From the NCBI RefSeq assembly GCF_900109685.1, contig NZ_FOBB01000001.1, positions 992,001-1,056,000 of the forward strand: a stretch of DNA of 64,000 nt, written 5' to 3'. A program made the position numbers and the translations under genes. The notes below the pieces were generated by a model that worked only from the letters and a program-made list of their open reading frames with translations, did not search any database and was not told the origin of the DNA. The number at the start of each line of letters is the position of its first letter. The stretch's first letter is position 1. Shown here one piece after another: positions 1 to 9,413 of the stretch. This stretch comes from Chitinophaga rupis. Lineage in GTDB: Bacteria > Bacteroidota > Bacteroidia > Chitinophagales > Chitinophagaceae.

Positions 1-1133
1 AACTTTACCAGCGTAGCGCCGTTCACTGAAAGCTTGCTTACTACTTCCTTACCGGCCAGCTCCACAATGGACTTGCCTTCCGGCGTTTCGTCGGACAAAG
101 AGCTGATGGCGCAGAGCTTTATAAATTCTTCTTTGGATACTCCGTTGGCCGCATAAAAGTTAGTGGCCTTACGGTTGCCAATAGTGATAGTACCGGTTTT
201 ATCTAACAGTAATACATCTACGTCGCCGGCTGTTTCTACCGCCTTACCTGATTTGGTAATTACATTGGCGCGCAGTGCACGGTCCATACCCGCAATACCA
301 ATGGCCGAGAGCAAACCGCCAATGGTAGTGGGTATCAGGCATACAAACAAGGAGATGAAGGCCGCAATGGTAATGGGTGTTTGCGCATAATCTGCAAACG
401 GTTTTAAGGTTACGCATACAATAATGAACACCAGTGTAAAGCTGGCCAGCAGTATAGTCAGCGCTATTTCATTCGGCGTTTTCTGGCGGCTGGCGCCTTC
501 TACCAGGGCAATCATCTTATCTAAAAAAGATTCGCCAGGCTCTGTGCTTACCTGCACTTTAATACGGTCGCTCAATACTTTGGTACCGCCTACCACGCTG
601 GACTTATCGCCCCCGGCTTCCCGTATCACCGGCGCACTTTCGCCGGTAATGGCCGATTCGTCTATGCTGGCAAGGCCTTCAATGATCTCACCATCTGCCG
701 GTATAATATCACCCGGCTCACACAGGAATACATCTCCCTTACGCAGCTGTGCAGATGATATTACCTGTACCTCATTCATAAATACCTCACCTATGGTGCG
801 TATCAGCCTGGCGGGCGTTTCCTCGCGGGTTTTACGCAGGCTCTCTGCCTGGGCTTTACCACGGGCTTCTGCAATGGCTTCCGCAAAGTTGGCAAATAAT
901 ACGGTGAGCAGCAGCACCAGGAATACCAGCCCGTTATAAGCTACACTGCCCTGGTCGGTATGCCTGGTGATGATGGCATACAGTGTAACAATCAACATTA
1001 CGATGGTGCCTAATTCAACGGTGAACATCACCGGGTTCTTTATCATTAACCGGGGATTCAGCTTTATAAAGGATTGTTGTAAGCTTTCCTTTACCAGCTC
1101 CCGCGGAAAAAGTCTGTTATCTTTATTTTTCAT
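1..1133 (-). CDS. kdpB: Potassium-transporting P-type ATPase subunit B, partial (C-terminal part outside window)
   Basis: This is the ATP-hydrolysing subunit of the high-affinity Kdp K+ pump in the inner membrane. Only the first 377 residues lie in the window. The start is the ATG at 1131-1133, 19 bases after kdpA. The visible part has paired N-terminal membrane segments, an actuator-domain TGES motif, and the P-type phosphorylation motif DKTGT at about residues 307-311 (encoded near 195-210). That places the cut just inside the cytoplasmic catalytic domain. The arrangement kdpF-kdpA-kdpB on one strand is the usual Kdp order, so kdpC and perhaps the KdpD sensor should follow to the left of the window. 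Identity is secure from the motif and neighbours. Confidence 0.96.
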   Translation of the reverse strand, partial: MKNKDNRLFPRELVKESLQQSFIKLNPRLMIKNPVMFTVELGTIVMLIVTLYAIITRHTDQGSVAYNGLVFLVLLLTVLFANFAEAIAEARGKAQAESLRKTREETPARLIRTIGEVFMNEVQVISSAQLRKGDVFLCEPGDIIPADGEIIEGLASIDESAITGESAPVIREAGGDKSSVVGGTKVLSDRIKVQVSTEPGESFLDKMIALVEGASRQKTPNEIALTILLASFTLVFIIVCVTLKPFADYAQTPITIAAFISLFVCLIPTTIGGLLSAIGIAGMDRALRANVITKSGKAVETAGDVDVLLLDKTGTITIGNRKATNFYAANGVSKEEFIKLCAISSLSDETPEGKSIVELAGKEVVSKLSVNGATLVK

Positions 1134-1152
1134 TTGTTATAGCTATTGTTCA

Positions 1153-2868
1153 TTAATGCATGGAAAAATACTCTGCTATAGGACCCAGCGCCAGCGCGGG
1201 GAAGTACGACAGCGCATTAATGATAATGATCACGGCAAAGGTCATTACCCCGAAAGTGAGCGAATCTGTTTTTAAGGTGCCTGCAGCTGCCGGTATGAAT
1301 TTTTTGTTGGCCATTAATCCTGCAATGGCTACCGGCCCTATAATGGGCAGAAAGCGGCCCAGGATCAGGATAAAGCCCGTGCTCACATTCCAGAAAATGT
1401 TATTATCGCCCAGGCCTTCAAACCCTGAACCATTATTGGCATTGGATGAAGTGTATTCATACAGCATTTCAGAGAAGCCATGGTAACCTGGGTTATTTAA
1501 CCAGGCCGATGGTTTCACCGCCCAGTCAGCCCCGGGATGATGTGCCAGTATAAAGGAGGATAACGCCGTACCGGCCAGTATCATGAAGGGTGATAACAGC
1601 GTAATGAGCGCCGCTATTTTTATTTCACGCGCTTCCAGCTTATGGCCCATGAACTCCGGCGTACGGCCTACCATAAGGCCGGATATAAACACGGCTATAA
1701 CAATGTAGATGTAGTAGTTCAGGAAGCCCACACCACAGCCGCCGTAAAAGCTGTTCACCATCATACCCAGCATTTGCATTAAGCCGCTGAGCGGCATGGT
1801 GCTGTCGTGCATAGCATTGACAGAACCGGTGGAGATAATGGTGGTAACGATACTCCAATACGCCGATCCGGCTGGTCCGAATCTTACTTCCTTACCTTCC
1901 ATGGCGCCCGTAGGCTGTGCTATGCCCATGTGCGCAATGGCAGGGCTACCATGTATTTCCGTAATGATGGTTGGTATCACTAAACAGAGCAGGCCCAGTG
2001 TCATAACGCCAAAAACCACGTACGCAAACTTTTTACGGTTTATGAAAAAGCCCAGCGCAAAGATCATGGCTATGGGCAGCACTACCTGCGCTACCATTTC
2101 CGTGATGTAGGTTATGTAGTTAGGATTTTCCAGCGGGTGTGCGGAGTTGGCGCCAAACCAGCCGCCGCCATTGGTGCCCAGGTGTTTAATGGCAATCATG
2201 CCGGCAGCAGGGCCGCGGGATACATTTACCGTATCGCCCTGCAGACTTACATAGGAGTCTTTCCCTTTGTAGCTGGCGGGGGTACCGTTAAAGGCCAGTA
2301 TAATGGCAATAACAATAGCTAGCGGCAATAAAATGCGGGTGATGGTTTTTACAAAAAAGTCCCAGAAGTTACCCAGCTTACTGGTAGTTTTATCTTTTAA
2401 TGCTTTTAATACTACTATCAGTGAAGCGATGCCGGTGGCGGCGCTTACAAAGTGCAGGAACTCCAGTACAAACAGCTGGGTAAAATAAGTTACCCCGCTT
2501 TCGCCGGAATAGTGCTGCAGGTTACAGTTCACCACAAAGCTGATGGCGGTGTTAAAGGCCAGGTCCGGCGTTTGGCCTGGATTGCCATCCGGGTTCAGGG
2601 GCAGCTTGTCCTGAAACAGCAGTGCAAAAAATGCGTATACAAACCATACCAGGTTAATGGTCAGCAGCGCTTTCAGGTGCTGCTTCCAGTTCATTTCCTC
2701 TTTAGGATTAATGCCGGATAGTTTGTAGAACAGGCGTTCTATTGGCGCCATAAAATCTGACCAGGTTCTTTCCCCCTTGAATACTCTGGCTATGTATTTC
2801 CCTAAAGGCCAGGCCAGTAGTAGTGTAAGTGCATAGGTGATAATTACGCCTAAAATTTCTGTTGTCAT
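1153..2868 (-). CDS. kdpA: Potassium-transporting ATPase subunit A
   Basis: This is the K+-translocating membrane subunit of the Kdp pump, 571 residues, close to the family length of about 560. It is strongly hydrophobic. The four K+ filter-like loops can be seen: one ending QHYSGESG, one reading GTNGGGWFGANSAHP, one with GGCGVGFLN, and one with NNGSGFEGLGDNN. These resemble the superfamily-of-K+-transporter pore loops of KdpA. It lies between kdpF (24 bases upstream) and kdpB (19 bases downstream), so the genes are probably co-transcribed and induced by low potassium as in other Kdp systems, although no KdpE site was identified. Confidence 0.97.
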   Translation of the reverse strand: MTTEILGVIITYALTLLLAWPLGKYIARVFKGERTWSDFMAPIERLFYKLSGINPKEEMNWKQHLKALLTINLVWFVYAFFALLFQDKLPLNPDGNPGQTPDLAFNTAISFVVNCNLQHYSGESGVTYFTQLFVLEFLHFVSAATGIASLIVVLKALKDKTTSKLGNFWDFFVKTITRILLPLAIVIAIILAFNGTPASYKGKDSYVSLQGDTVNVSRGPAAGMIAIKHLGTNGGGWFGANSAHPLENPNYITYITEMVAQVVLPIAMIFALGFFINRKKFAYVVFGVMTLGLLCLVIPTIITEIHGSPAIAHMGIAQPTGAMEGKEVRFGPAGSAYWSIVTTIISTGSVNAMHDSTMPLSGLMQMLGMMVNSFYGGCGVGFLNYYIYIVIAVFISGLMVGRTPEFMGHKLEAREIKIAALITLLSPFMILAGTALSSFILAHHPGADWAVKPSAWLNNPGYHGFSEMLYEYTSSNANNGSGFEGLGDNNIFWNVSTGFILILGRFLPIIGPVAIAGLMANKKFIPAAAGTLKTDSLTFGVMTFAVIIIINALSYFPALALGPIAEYFSMH

Positions 2869-2892
2869 CTTCTTTCTTTTGGCTTGTTTGTT

Positions 2893-2973
2893 TTAAAACT
2901 TTTCGGGTTTCAGCAATACATAGATCATGTACAGGAATACCCCTATGGCCAGGATAAATAATGCGTTCATCAT
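2893..2973 (-). CDS. kdpF: Kdp pump small subunit F (26 aa)
   Basis: This is a 26-residue single-span membrane peptide starting at the tandem ATGATG (2968-2973). It has a hydrophobic helix (LFILAIGVFLYMIYVLL) followed by the terminal KPEKF. The pattern of one helix ending in L(K/R)PEKF is the KdpF signature, and the gene lies directly upstream of kdpA as expected. KdpF is known to stabilise the KdpABC complex. It is short enough to be missed by most gene finders. Confidence 0.9.
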   Translation of the reverse strand: MMNALFILAIGVFLYMIYVLLKPEKF

Positions 2974-2985
2974 AGTCTTTAGCTG

Positions 2986-3069
2986 TTATATGCGGTCGAA
3001 ATAATCAATTGAGCGGAAGAACAATACAAAACAGGCCAGGCCTGCGAGTAATAAAAGAATGGTAAGCAT
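2986..3069 (-). CDS. Very small membrane protein upstream of kdpF (27 aa)
   Basis: The ORF runs from an ATG at 3067-3069 to a TAA at 2986-2988 and encodes 27 residues. An N-terminal hydrophobic helix (LTILLLLAGLACFVLFF) is followed by a short polar tail, RSIDYFDRI. It ends 12 bases before kdpF, on the same strand. From memory, a tiny ORF with one helix and a (D/E)R(I/L) tail often sits at this place in kdp operons and is usually unannotated; this could not be checked here. The function is unknown. It could be a further small subunit or regulator of the pump. Confidence 0.6.
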   Translation of the reverse strand: MLTILLLLAGLACFVLFFRSIDYFDRI

Positions 3070-3082
3070 AATGGTGTATATT

Positions 3083-3441
3083 TTAATTAGTGGTACCGTG
3101 CTGGATCTGCTGGATGCGTAGCTGTTGCAGCCTGACCGGCAGCAATGCTTTTACCGGCTGGTTATTGCAGGCGGTATCCAGCAGGGGCGATAACCCGTAC
3201 AGGTACACGCTTTCAATAGCATTGCGCAGCAGGCCGCTGCCGTTGCGGTACAACACCGCAGCTATGGTGAAACATTTCCGGGCTTCGTTCAGCCGCCCAC
3301 CACGGATCAGCGCCGGGTGTAATCTGTAAATACATGGATCACTTCATACACCGGGCCCGTAAGCCGGAACTGCCACATTACATAGCTGAGGCCCGGGATC
3401 TGGTGACTGATAAGCTGAGAGATTTTTGTGTCTGGTAACAT
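3083..3441 (-). pseudogene. Frameshifted small gene upstream of the kdp operon
   Basis: Two overlapping reading frames look like one protein of about 119 residues broken by a single-base change. The first frame starts at ATG 3439-3441 (MLPDTKISQLI...) and stops at TGA 3307-3309 after YTRR. The next frame continues plausibly with LIRGGRLNEARKCF and runs to TAA 3083-3085. The total of 359 bases is one short of 120 codons, as a one-base deletion near 3308-3312 would give; re-reading one C turns CGC-TGA into CGC-CTG. The product would be a small soluble helical protein. I do not recognise the family. It sits 13 bases before the 27-residue ORF and kdpF, so it may belong to the operon. A sequencing error would explain it equally well. 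Confidence 0.6.
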
Positions 3442-3686
3442 ATAGGTTTGTGATTGTTACGGGCAGGTAAAAGCTATTGTAGTGCCAGTGTTGGCATGCG
3501 GTGTTTGAAATGATGGGTAAGCAATTGATAGTCAATTGCAAAATCGGAAATACGGTTTAGGACAGTTGAAAAGATGCCTGAAGGAACCATGCAGAAACGG
3601 AAGGGTGATTGCAGAAAATGCAATGATAGTGGGATAACACATTTGTATTTTTTCTTATATCTTGACACCCCAATTCAAGAGTACCT

Positions 3687-4733
3687 ATGGAAGTAAATGA
3701 CAACATTCCTGCGCAAGGGACTGCGGGGAATGACAGCTGCCAGAAATGCGGCATACCATCCTATGAAGAAGGTTATAAAATAAGACTATGCGCGCCCTGC
3801 CGCCGCGGGCTAAGCCGTTATCCCATTAAAAAAGAAGTATTATGGGCTGCCCTGGGCGTGGGTTTGCTGGTATTATTCTCCCTGGCAAAGTTTCCAAAAT
3901 CTTTTACAGCAGGCCTCAATTATGAGCGGGCATTAAAGCTGGAAGAGCAGCATAAGTATATAAGTGCAGAAGCTGCGCTGCGGCAAACGCTGAAGGACTA
4001 CCCGGAATACCTTCAGGGCGCCTGCCATTACATGATTGCGGCTTATTATAATGACCATCTCGCAGAAGCTGACAGCGCGCGGGAACATTGGGCCGGCCAA
4101 ACATTCAACAAAGAAAAGGAGCTCATTGAACGGGTGAACGAAGTATTAGGCGGTTTTAAAAACTACCACTTTGAGGACACCGCCTTTCACTTTGTACGTG
4201 ATAGCCTCGGGAACGATAATATAGCTTACCGGGCAGCTTTAAAGCAATATGTGCAGCAGCACCCGAAAGATAACCTGGCAAATTATTTATTGGCCGACCA
4301 GTATTTTGAGACACACGAATATACCGCTACCGACAGTCTCTGCGGCCAGGTATTAACAGCTGCTCCTGACTTTCAACCGGCATATGGCCTGCTGGCCGCC
4401 GCTTACCGGGAAGAAAAACAATATGAAAAAGCTACAGCTATCTGTAACCGGTGGCTGAAGCTGAACGCAGAATCAGTAGATGCGCATGTTTCGCTGGTGA
4501 AAATATTATTGAAACAAAAACAGGATAAACAGGCTTTGGAAAAAGCGCTGTACGCCTACGGCCTGGAGCCGGATAATGCCAGTATTATGCAGGCGCTTAC
4601 ACTGGCCTACCATTTCAACAAGCAAACCAAAGAGCGGGACGCCCTGCTGGCACGCGTAAAACAAAATGCCGATACCTCCTGGCTGGGTAACCTGCAAGGG
4701 GTCATTGCCGGTACTATTCCTTACAGAGATTAA
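3687..4733 (+). CDS. TPR-repeat membrane protein with N-terminal zinc-ribbon-like segment
   Basis: The 348-residue protein has CxxC pairs near the N-terminus (CQKCG at about residues 13-17, CAPC at about 32-35) that look like a small zinc ribbon. One transmembrane helix follows at about residues 52-68 (WAALGVGLLVLFSLAKF). The rest, about 80-340, is made of helical hairpins resembling tetratricopeptide repeats (for example YERALKLEEQHKYISAEAALRQ). The likely topology is a cytoplasmic zinc finger with TPRs on the other face of the membrane. It ends 10 bases before the M50-like gene, so the two are probably co-expressed and may interact. The specific function is unknown. Confidence 0.8.
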   Translation: MEVNDNIPAQGTAGNDSCQKCGIPSYEEGYKIRLCAPCRRGLSRYPIKKEVLWAALGVGLLVLFSLAKFPKSFTAGLNYERALKLEEQHKYISAEAALRQTLKDYPEYLQGACHYMIAAYYNDHLAEADSAREHWAGQTFNKEKELIERVNEVLGGFKNYHFEDTAFHFVRDSLGNDNIAYRAALKQYVQQHPKDNLANYLLADQYFETHEYTATDSLCGQVLTAAPDFQPAYGLLAAAYREEKQYEKATAICNRWLKLNAESVDAHVSLVKILLKQKQDKQALEKALYAYGLEPDNASIMQALTLAYHFNKQTKERDALLARVKQNADTSWLGNLQGVIAGTIPYRD

Positions 4734-4743
4734 TGTATTCAAT

Positions 4744-5280
4744 ATGTTTTTTATTCCAGGTATTATAATTACGATCGTTACTTTTCCGGGTGTGGTAGCA
4801 CATGAGCTGGCCCACCAGCTGTTCTGCCGCTTATGTGGGGTAGCCGTATTTGAAGTAAAATATTTTCAGGCCGCCAACCCCGCCGGTTATGTGATCCATG
4901 AACCGGTACGCAATCCCGTGCACCAGCTATGGATAGGCATCGGGCCTTTTATTGTGAACACTTTGCTGGCGGCTATTATTGCCTTTCCGGCCGCTATACC
5001 GGTCATGAAATTCAGCAGCGGTAATTCGCTGGATTATCTTTTGCTGTACCTGTCTATTTCTATTGGTATGCATGCTTTTCCCAGCATCGGTGATGCAAAA
5101 ACGATGTGGAATACACTGTGGCATGGAGAGGATACGCCGAAATGGCTAAAGGTGGTAACGGTACCGGTGGTAGGCATTATTTATGCCGGCGCACTGGGTT
5201 CCTTCTTCTGGCTGGATCTGTTCTATGGAATGGGCGTTTCCCTGGGACTGCCGGTGTTACTGATAAAAATGATGGCTTAA
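4744..5280 (+). CDS. M50-like membrane metalloprotease
   Basis: The 178-residue integral membrane protein has the zinc-metallopeptidase motif HELAH (HExxH) near residues 21-25 in a hydrophobic context (PGVVAHELAHQLFCRLCG), as in site-2-protease-like M50 and DUF3267-type families. At least four hydrophobic stretches follow. I chose the ATG at 4744 because it gives a first helix of normal length; a longer in-frame start at 4666 would overlap the TPR gene. It lies directly behind the TPR/zinc-ribbon protein, which may bring substrates to it. The third zinc ligand is not certain, though the SIGDAKTMW segment could supply an Asp. Confidence 0.78.
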   Translation: MFFIPGIIITIVTFPGVVAHELAHQLFCRLCGVAVFEVKYFQAANPAGYVIHEPVRNPVHQLWIGIGPFIVNTLLAAIIAFPAAIPVMKFSSGNSLDYLLLYLSISIGMHAFPSIGDAKTMWNTLWHGEDTPKWLKVVTVPVVGIIYAGALGSFFWLDLFYGMGVSLGLPVLLIKMMA

Positions 5281-5282
5281 GC

Positions 5283-8200
5283 TTAGCTGAACAAATACAG
5301 CACATCCTCTTTAGACAGCTTCTTAATAAAGCCGGTATCATCGGCAATAATATCTTTTACCAAAGATTTCTTGCGCTCCTGCAGCTGTAAGATCTTTTCC
5401 TCCACCGTATCCTTACAGATCATGCGGTAGGCAAAAATATTCTTGGTTTGGCCAATACGGTGGGTACGGTCAATGGCCTGCTGTTCTACGGCGGGGTTCC
5501 ACCAGGGATCTACAATATATACATAGTCGGCAGCGGTAAGGTTCAAACCTACGCCACCGGCTTTAAGGGAGATCAGGAATACACGGCATTCCTCGTTATT
5601 CTGGAAGTTCTGGATAGCGCGTTCCCTTTCCATGGTGCTGGTGCTGCCGTCAAAATATTCAAACGGAATTTTAAGATGCTGCAGGCGGTCTTTAATCAGC
5701 GCCAGCATACCCAGGAACTGGGAAAACACCAGCACCTTGTGGTTGCTGATATTCTCTGACATTTCACGGGTAAGCTCATGCAGCTTTACAGAGTGGTTCG
5801 GATACTGCTCTGATTCATTCAGGATAGCCGGTGAATCGCAGATCTGGCGCAGCTTCATCAGGCCCTGCAAAATAGTAAGCTGGGAGCGCTCCATACCCTG
5901 GTCTTCTATCACCCCTAAGATCTTGGAGCGGTAGGTATTGCGGTAAGCATCGTAAATATGGCGCTGCTCCGCATCCATTTCGCAGAAGATCACGGTTTCT
6001 ATTTTCTCCGGCAGCTCTTTGGCAACCTGCTCCTTGGTACGGCGTAATATGAATGGGTAGATGAGCTTACGCAAATGATCTTTACGCTCCTCATCCTGGA
6101 ATTTATCAATAGGCGTGGCAAATTCATTCCTGAAAAAGTCTACACTCCCCAGCATGCCGGGGTTCAGGAAGTTCATCTGCGCATAAATATCAAAAGTATT
6201 GTTTTGCATGGGCGTACCGCTCAGCGCCAGGCGGTTCCTGGTATGCAGCAGCTGCGCCGCTTTGGTAACCTTGCTCTGCGGGTTCTTAATGGCCTGGGAT
6301 TCATCCAGGATCACATAGTCAAACTCCATTTTCATGAGCAGCTGCACATCGCTGCGCAGGGTACCGTAAGTGGTGATGATAATATCTACCTTCTGCAGCT
6401 CTTCGGGATTTTTCATGCGCGTAGGCCCGTGATGAATATGGTAACGCATTTCAGGGGTGAACTTCTTGATCTCGTTCTCCCAGTTATAGATCAGCGTAGT
6501 AGGACATACTACCAGCGCCAGGCATTTATCGTTATGCGTGTTCTTGTAATGCTGTACAAACGTAAGCGCCTGTATGGTTTTACCCAAACCCATGTCATCG
6601 GCCAGGATGCCGCCCCACTTCACTTCATCCAGGTAGTTGAGCCACTGGAAACCGCTTTCCTGGTAAGGACGCAGATTGGCATTCAGGTTATGCGGCAGGG
6701 AAACATTGCGGATCTCATCAAACTGCAGCAGCTTTTTACGCTTCTGCTCCAGCTCTATAACAATGGCCTCATCATCAATAAACTCAAACAGCTCATCAAT
6801 AACGCTGAAGTTGTATTTGCTGAGCTTAAGCCCTTTATCTTTTTCCTCGCCTATCTTAAACAGCAGGGAATATTTGCGCAGCCATTCCTCCGGCAGCAGG
6901 CCCAGGGAGCCATCTGCCAGCTGTACATAATTTTGCTTATTGGCCAGCGCATGCTTAATATCCTTAATGCTTACACGCTGATCGCCATACAGCACCTCTA
7001 TCTGCGCGTCAAACCAGTCAATGCCGGAGCTGATCTGCAGATTGGTGACCGGCTTATGGGAGTTGAACTTGAAGTTGCGCAGGCCGTCAAAGCCAAACAC
7101 GCGTACATTCATTTCCTTCAGCGCATCAAAGAACAGGAAGAACCAGTTGTTCTTCAGCGCTTCTTTGGAGCGCAGGTAAAAATAGTTGTTGTTGCTGGGC
7201 TGACTGAAATTGGTGTGCAGCGCCCGGATGCTTTCCACAAACTGCTCTTCCGCCGCTTTGTTCCGGTGAATAATGAGCACTTTGTTGCCTTCCTGCACCG
7301 TAATGCGGGTTTCATCATTCCACTCCACCTCATGCCCATGGTAGGCAAAGCCGGGCTGAATAATAAAGGTTTCGCCCATCTCTTTCAGGTACACGCGGCT
7401 TTCCGGTAAAATATCATCTACCTCAGCCAGCAGGGAAGCATCAAACTGTATATCATATTGCCGGCTTAAGGGCAACAGGTAATCTTTTAAATAAGTAGGC
7501 CATTCGGTTACGGGTATACGTAAGCGGCCGGTATTACGGAACAGCTCCACATGCAGCGCATCCTGCGGATTTTCAAACAGGTGCAGCATGCCCTTGTAAA
7601 GGAACAGCAGCGGGCTTTCCCATTCATTTTCCGTTACATTCACCAGCTCGCCTTCTATATTTACATAACAGGTGATCTCCACTTCCTTTTCGCCGGTATG
7701 GGTTTTAAACACGGGCAACAGGCGGCCGCCGGCTAGTGCAATGGGCTGCAGGTTACGTGTTTTAAACGGCTGCCGGTTGGGTAGCAGGAACAGCAAGCCA
7801 TGTTCCGCCATTTGCGGGAACAGCTTAGCCAGCTTGGGATGCATGTATTCCAGCATCAGCTCCTTAGTTTCCGTTGGCAGCTCTTCTGAATTATCGTGGG
7901 TAATATTTTCCCAGATGCCTGCAAAAGGCGAGTTCTTGCTCAGGTATTTACTCACCTCGCCTGACTGCAGCTTACGCACCGGCGAGATCAACTCCCGGTC
8001 ATGCTCTTTATACTGGTAAAAATCAATGTATTTGGTCAGGTCCAGCTTGTTCACCAGGGATACAAAACCATTCTGCTCCTCATTCACTTCCCCGCTCACC
8101 AGGTCCATCCGGAAAAAGGGATACAGGGTTTCATTGGCATTAAACACCACGCCTACACGCTGTGTAACCACAATGTCCGGCGGGGGCGGTGGGGGCGCCT

Positions 8201-9017
8201 GTTGTGCCCGGCCGGCCACAGGAGCTTCTACCCGCTTAATGCTGGGGTCCAGCACACGCAGGAAGGGCTTGCCCTCCATGTAGGAAAAAGCAAACTTACC
8301 ATCCAGGTTATCTGTAAGGGAGTAGCCGTAAATGGCCAGCAGCTTATTTTTTTCCTTATCCCAGTTGCGCAGGGTATCAAAATAAAAAGGCCCGTTGGCA
8401 TTCAGCAATTGCAGGAACAGGGCTGTTTTGTGCTTACACAGGGGGTGCTCCGTTTCATCGCAAATGCAGTGGGTATCAAAGTTGCGTTCCTCATTCCGCT
8501 GCAGGATGAGCGGATATTCCTGTCCATCCAGCTTCAGCAACGCTTCTACCTTTTCATCTTTGGCGCTGCGGATCTGGATCTTATGGTGTTTCAGTATTTT
8601 TTCTGCCTCTGCATAGATCTCCGGGGAGGTGAGCAGCCTGATAGATTTGAGGTCAATAGACTTCATTTTTATCAGCGTATGTTGCTGATTGTAATGCGTT
8701 TCAAAACTATCAAAGTGGTTCTTGTCCAGCATTTCCTGCAGCTGGAACAAAGCAGCTGCTTCGTGCCGGCAAATATCCCCCAGGTTATAGGGGCACTGGC
8801 AGCGTACCGACATATTGCCGGTATCGTGATATTTGGCGATGGTAACTTTGTAGTAGTTGGCGTGCGTATCGCTCTTTACCCGGAAAGCGGCTGATTTAAG
8901 CACAGGGTCGGCCTCCAGCAGCTCTACCCCGCCTGTAGAGAATATACGTTTCCCCCTCCGGATCACCTCATCGGTGCCGTTATTATAAACGTATTTTAAT
9001 AACTGGGGTAGTGACAT
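5283..9017 (-). CDS. SWIM zinc-finger SNF2-family DNA helicase/ATPase
   Basis: The 1244-residue SNF2/Rad54-type double-stranded DNA translocase starts at 9015-9017. The N-terminus carries a SWIM finger (CQCPYNLGDICRHE, about residues 74-87) and a second CxC...CxH-type cluster at about 183-198 (CICDETEHPLCKH). A proline run (PPPPPPD, about 276-282) probably forms a linker. The helicase core has Walker A DDMGLGKT near residue 805, the DESQ box near 905, an SGTP motif soon after, and RTHRIGQT near 1185. Such proteins are widespread in Bacteroidota and are thought to remodel protein-DNA complexes; the exact role is not known. It converges with the M50-like gene with only two bases between stop codons, so no separate terminator fits there. 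Confidence 0.93.
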   Translation of the reverse strand: MSLPQLLKYVYNNGTDEVIRRGKRIFSTGGVELLEADPVLKSAAFRVKSDTHANYYKVTIAKYHDTGNMSVRCQCPYNLGDICRHEAAALFQLQEMLDKNHFDSFETHYNQQHTLIKMKSIDLKSIRLLTSPEIYAEAEKILKHHKIQIRSAKDEKVEALLKLDGQEYPLILQRNEERNFDTHCICDETEHPLCKHKTALFLQLLNANGPFYFDTLRNWDKEKNKLLAIYGYSLTDNLDGKFAFSYMEGKPFLRVLDPSIKRVEAPVAGRAQQAPPPPPPDIVVTQRVGVVFNANETLYPFFRMDLVSGEVNEEQNGFVSLVNKLDLTKYIDFYQYKEHDRELISPVRKLQSGEVSKYLSKNSPFAGIWENITHDNSEELPTETKELMLEYMHPKLAKLFPQMAEHGLLFLLPNRQPFKTRNLQPIALAGGRLLPVFKTHTGEKEVEITCYVNIEGELVNVTENEWESPLLFLYKGMLHLFENPQDALHVELFRNTGRLRIPVTEWPTYLKDYLLPLSRQYDIQFDASLLAEVDDILPESRVYLKEMGETFIIQPGFAYHGHEVEWNDETRITVQEGNKVLIIHRNKAAEEQFVESIRALHTNFSQPSNNNYFYLRSKEALKNNWFFLFFDALKEMNVRVFGFDGLRNFKFNSHKPVTNLQISSGIDWFDAQIEVLYGDQRVSIKDIKHALANKQNYVQLADGSLGLLPEEWLRKYSLLFKIGEEKDKGLKLSKYNFSVIDELFEFIDDEAIVIELEQKRKKLLQFDEIRNVSLPHNLNANLRPYQESGFQWLNYLDEVKWGGILADDMGLGKTIQALTFVQHYKNTHNDKCLALVVCPTTLIYNWENEIKKFTPEMRYHIHHGPTRMKNPEELQKVDIIITTYGTLRSDVQLLMKMEFDYVILDESQAIKNPQSKVTKAAQLLHTRNRLALSGTPMQNNTFDIYAQMNFLNPGMLGSVDFFRNEFATPIDKFQDEERKDHLRKLIYPFILRRTKEQVAKELPEKIETVIFCEMDAEQRHIYDAYRNTYRSKILGVIEDQGMERSQLTILQGLMKLRQICDSPAILNESEQYPNHSVKLHELTREMSENISNHKVLVFSQFLGMLALIKDRLQHLKIPFEYFDGSTSTMERERAIQNFQNNEECRVFLISLKAGGVGLNLTAADYVYIVDPWWNPAVEQQAIDRTHRIGQTKNIFAYRMICKDTVEEKILQLQERKKSLVKDIIADDTGFIKKLSKEDVLYLFS

Positions 9018-9111
9018 ATATTCCAGGCTTTATAAAGACTAAAATCTTTAGCAACTCGCTAAAAGGCAATCCACAAAAGTAAGCAGAATTTTTGGAATGT
9101 GGAGGGAGGGC

Positions 9112-9413
9112 CGATGGTCCATGGTCGATAGTCCATGGAATATAGCGTGGAGAAGGTTTGACCGCGATAGGTGATAATAGCAGTGCCGTGTATTTATAGC
9201 CGGATGGTTCCCTATTTACCATACGCCGTGCAATAAAATTTCATGAAAACTTTATGGAAACAGGGCACTGATCATTCAAAAGGCGTATCACACTGCGTAT
9301 GGAAATATTGCTTTAACAATATATCTGCAACAATGCGGCGCAGTTTATAGCCCAGCCACGTAATACTTCACCCGCGAACCAGGCAATGGACTATGGACCA
9401 TCGACGGACTATT
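9112..9413. repeat. Facing inverted copies of a TGGTCCAT/ATGGACTATGG word in the gap before the helicase
   Basis: The 390-base gap between the helicase start and the MBL gene carries GATGGTCCATGGTCGATAG at about 9113-9131 and, facing it, ATGGACTATGGACCATCGAC at 9386-9405. The two arms are near reverse complements, about 250 bases apart. The second arm runs into the stop codon region of the MBL gene. Between them I see AT-rich DNA and no convincing ORF. The element belongs to the general class of intergenic inverted words seen across this window. Confidence 0.6.

Noticed and set aside
3090..3329. 79-residue plus-strand ORF at the kdp upstream region
   Set aside because: It is antisense to the frameshifted minus-strand gene, whose residue pattern is much more protein-like.
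6075..7409. 444-residue plus-strand ORF
   Set aside because: It lies wholly antisense to the SNF2 helicase, which has full motifs in its own frame. Long open antisense frames are expected from the codon use here.
9017..9222. 79-residue minus-strand ORF upstream of the helicase
   Set aside because: It runs through the repeated TGGTCCAT words, has no ribosome site or motif, and partly overlaps the helicase start.
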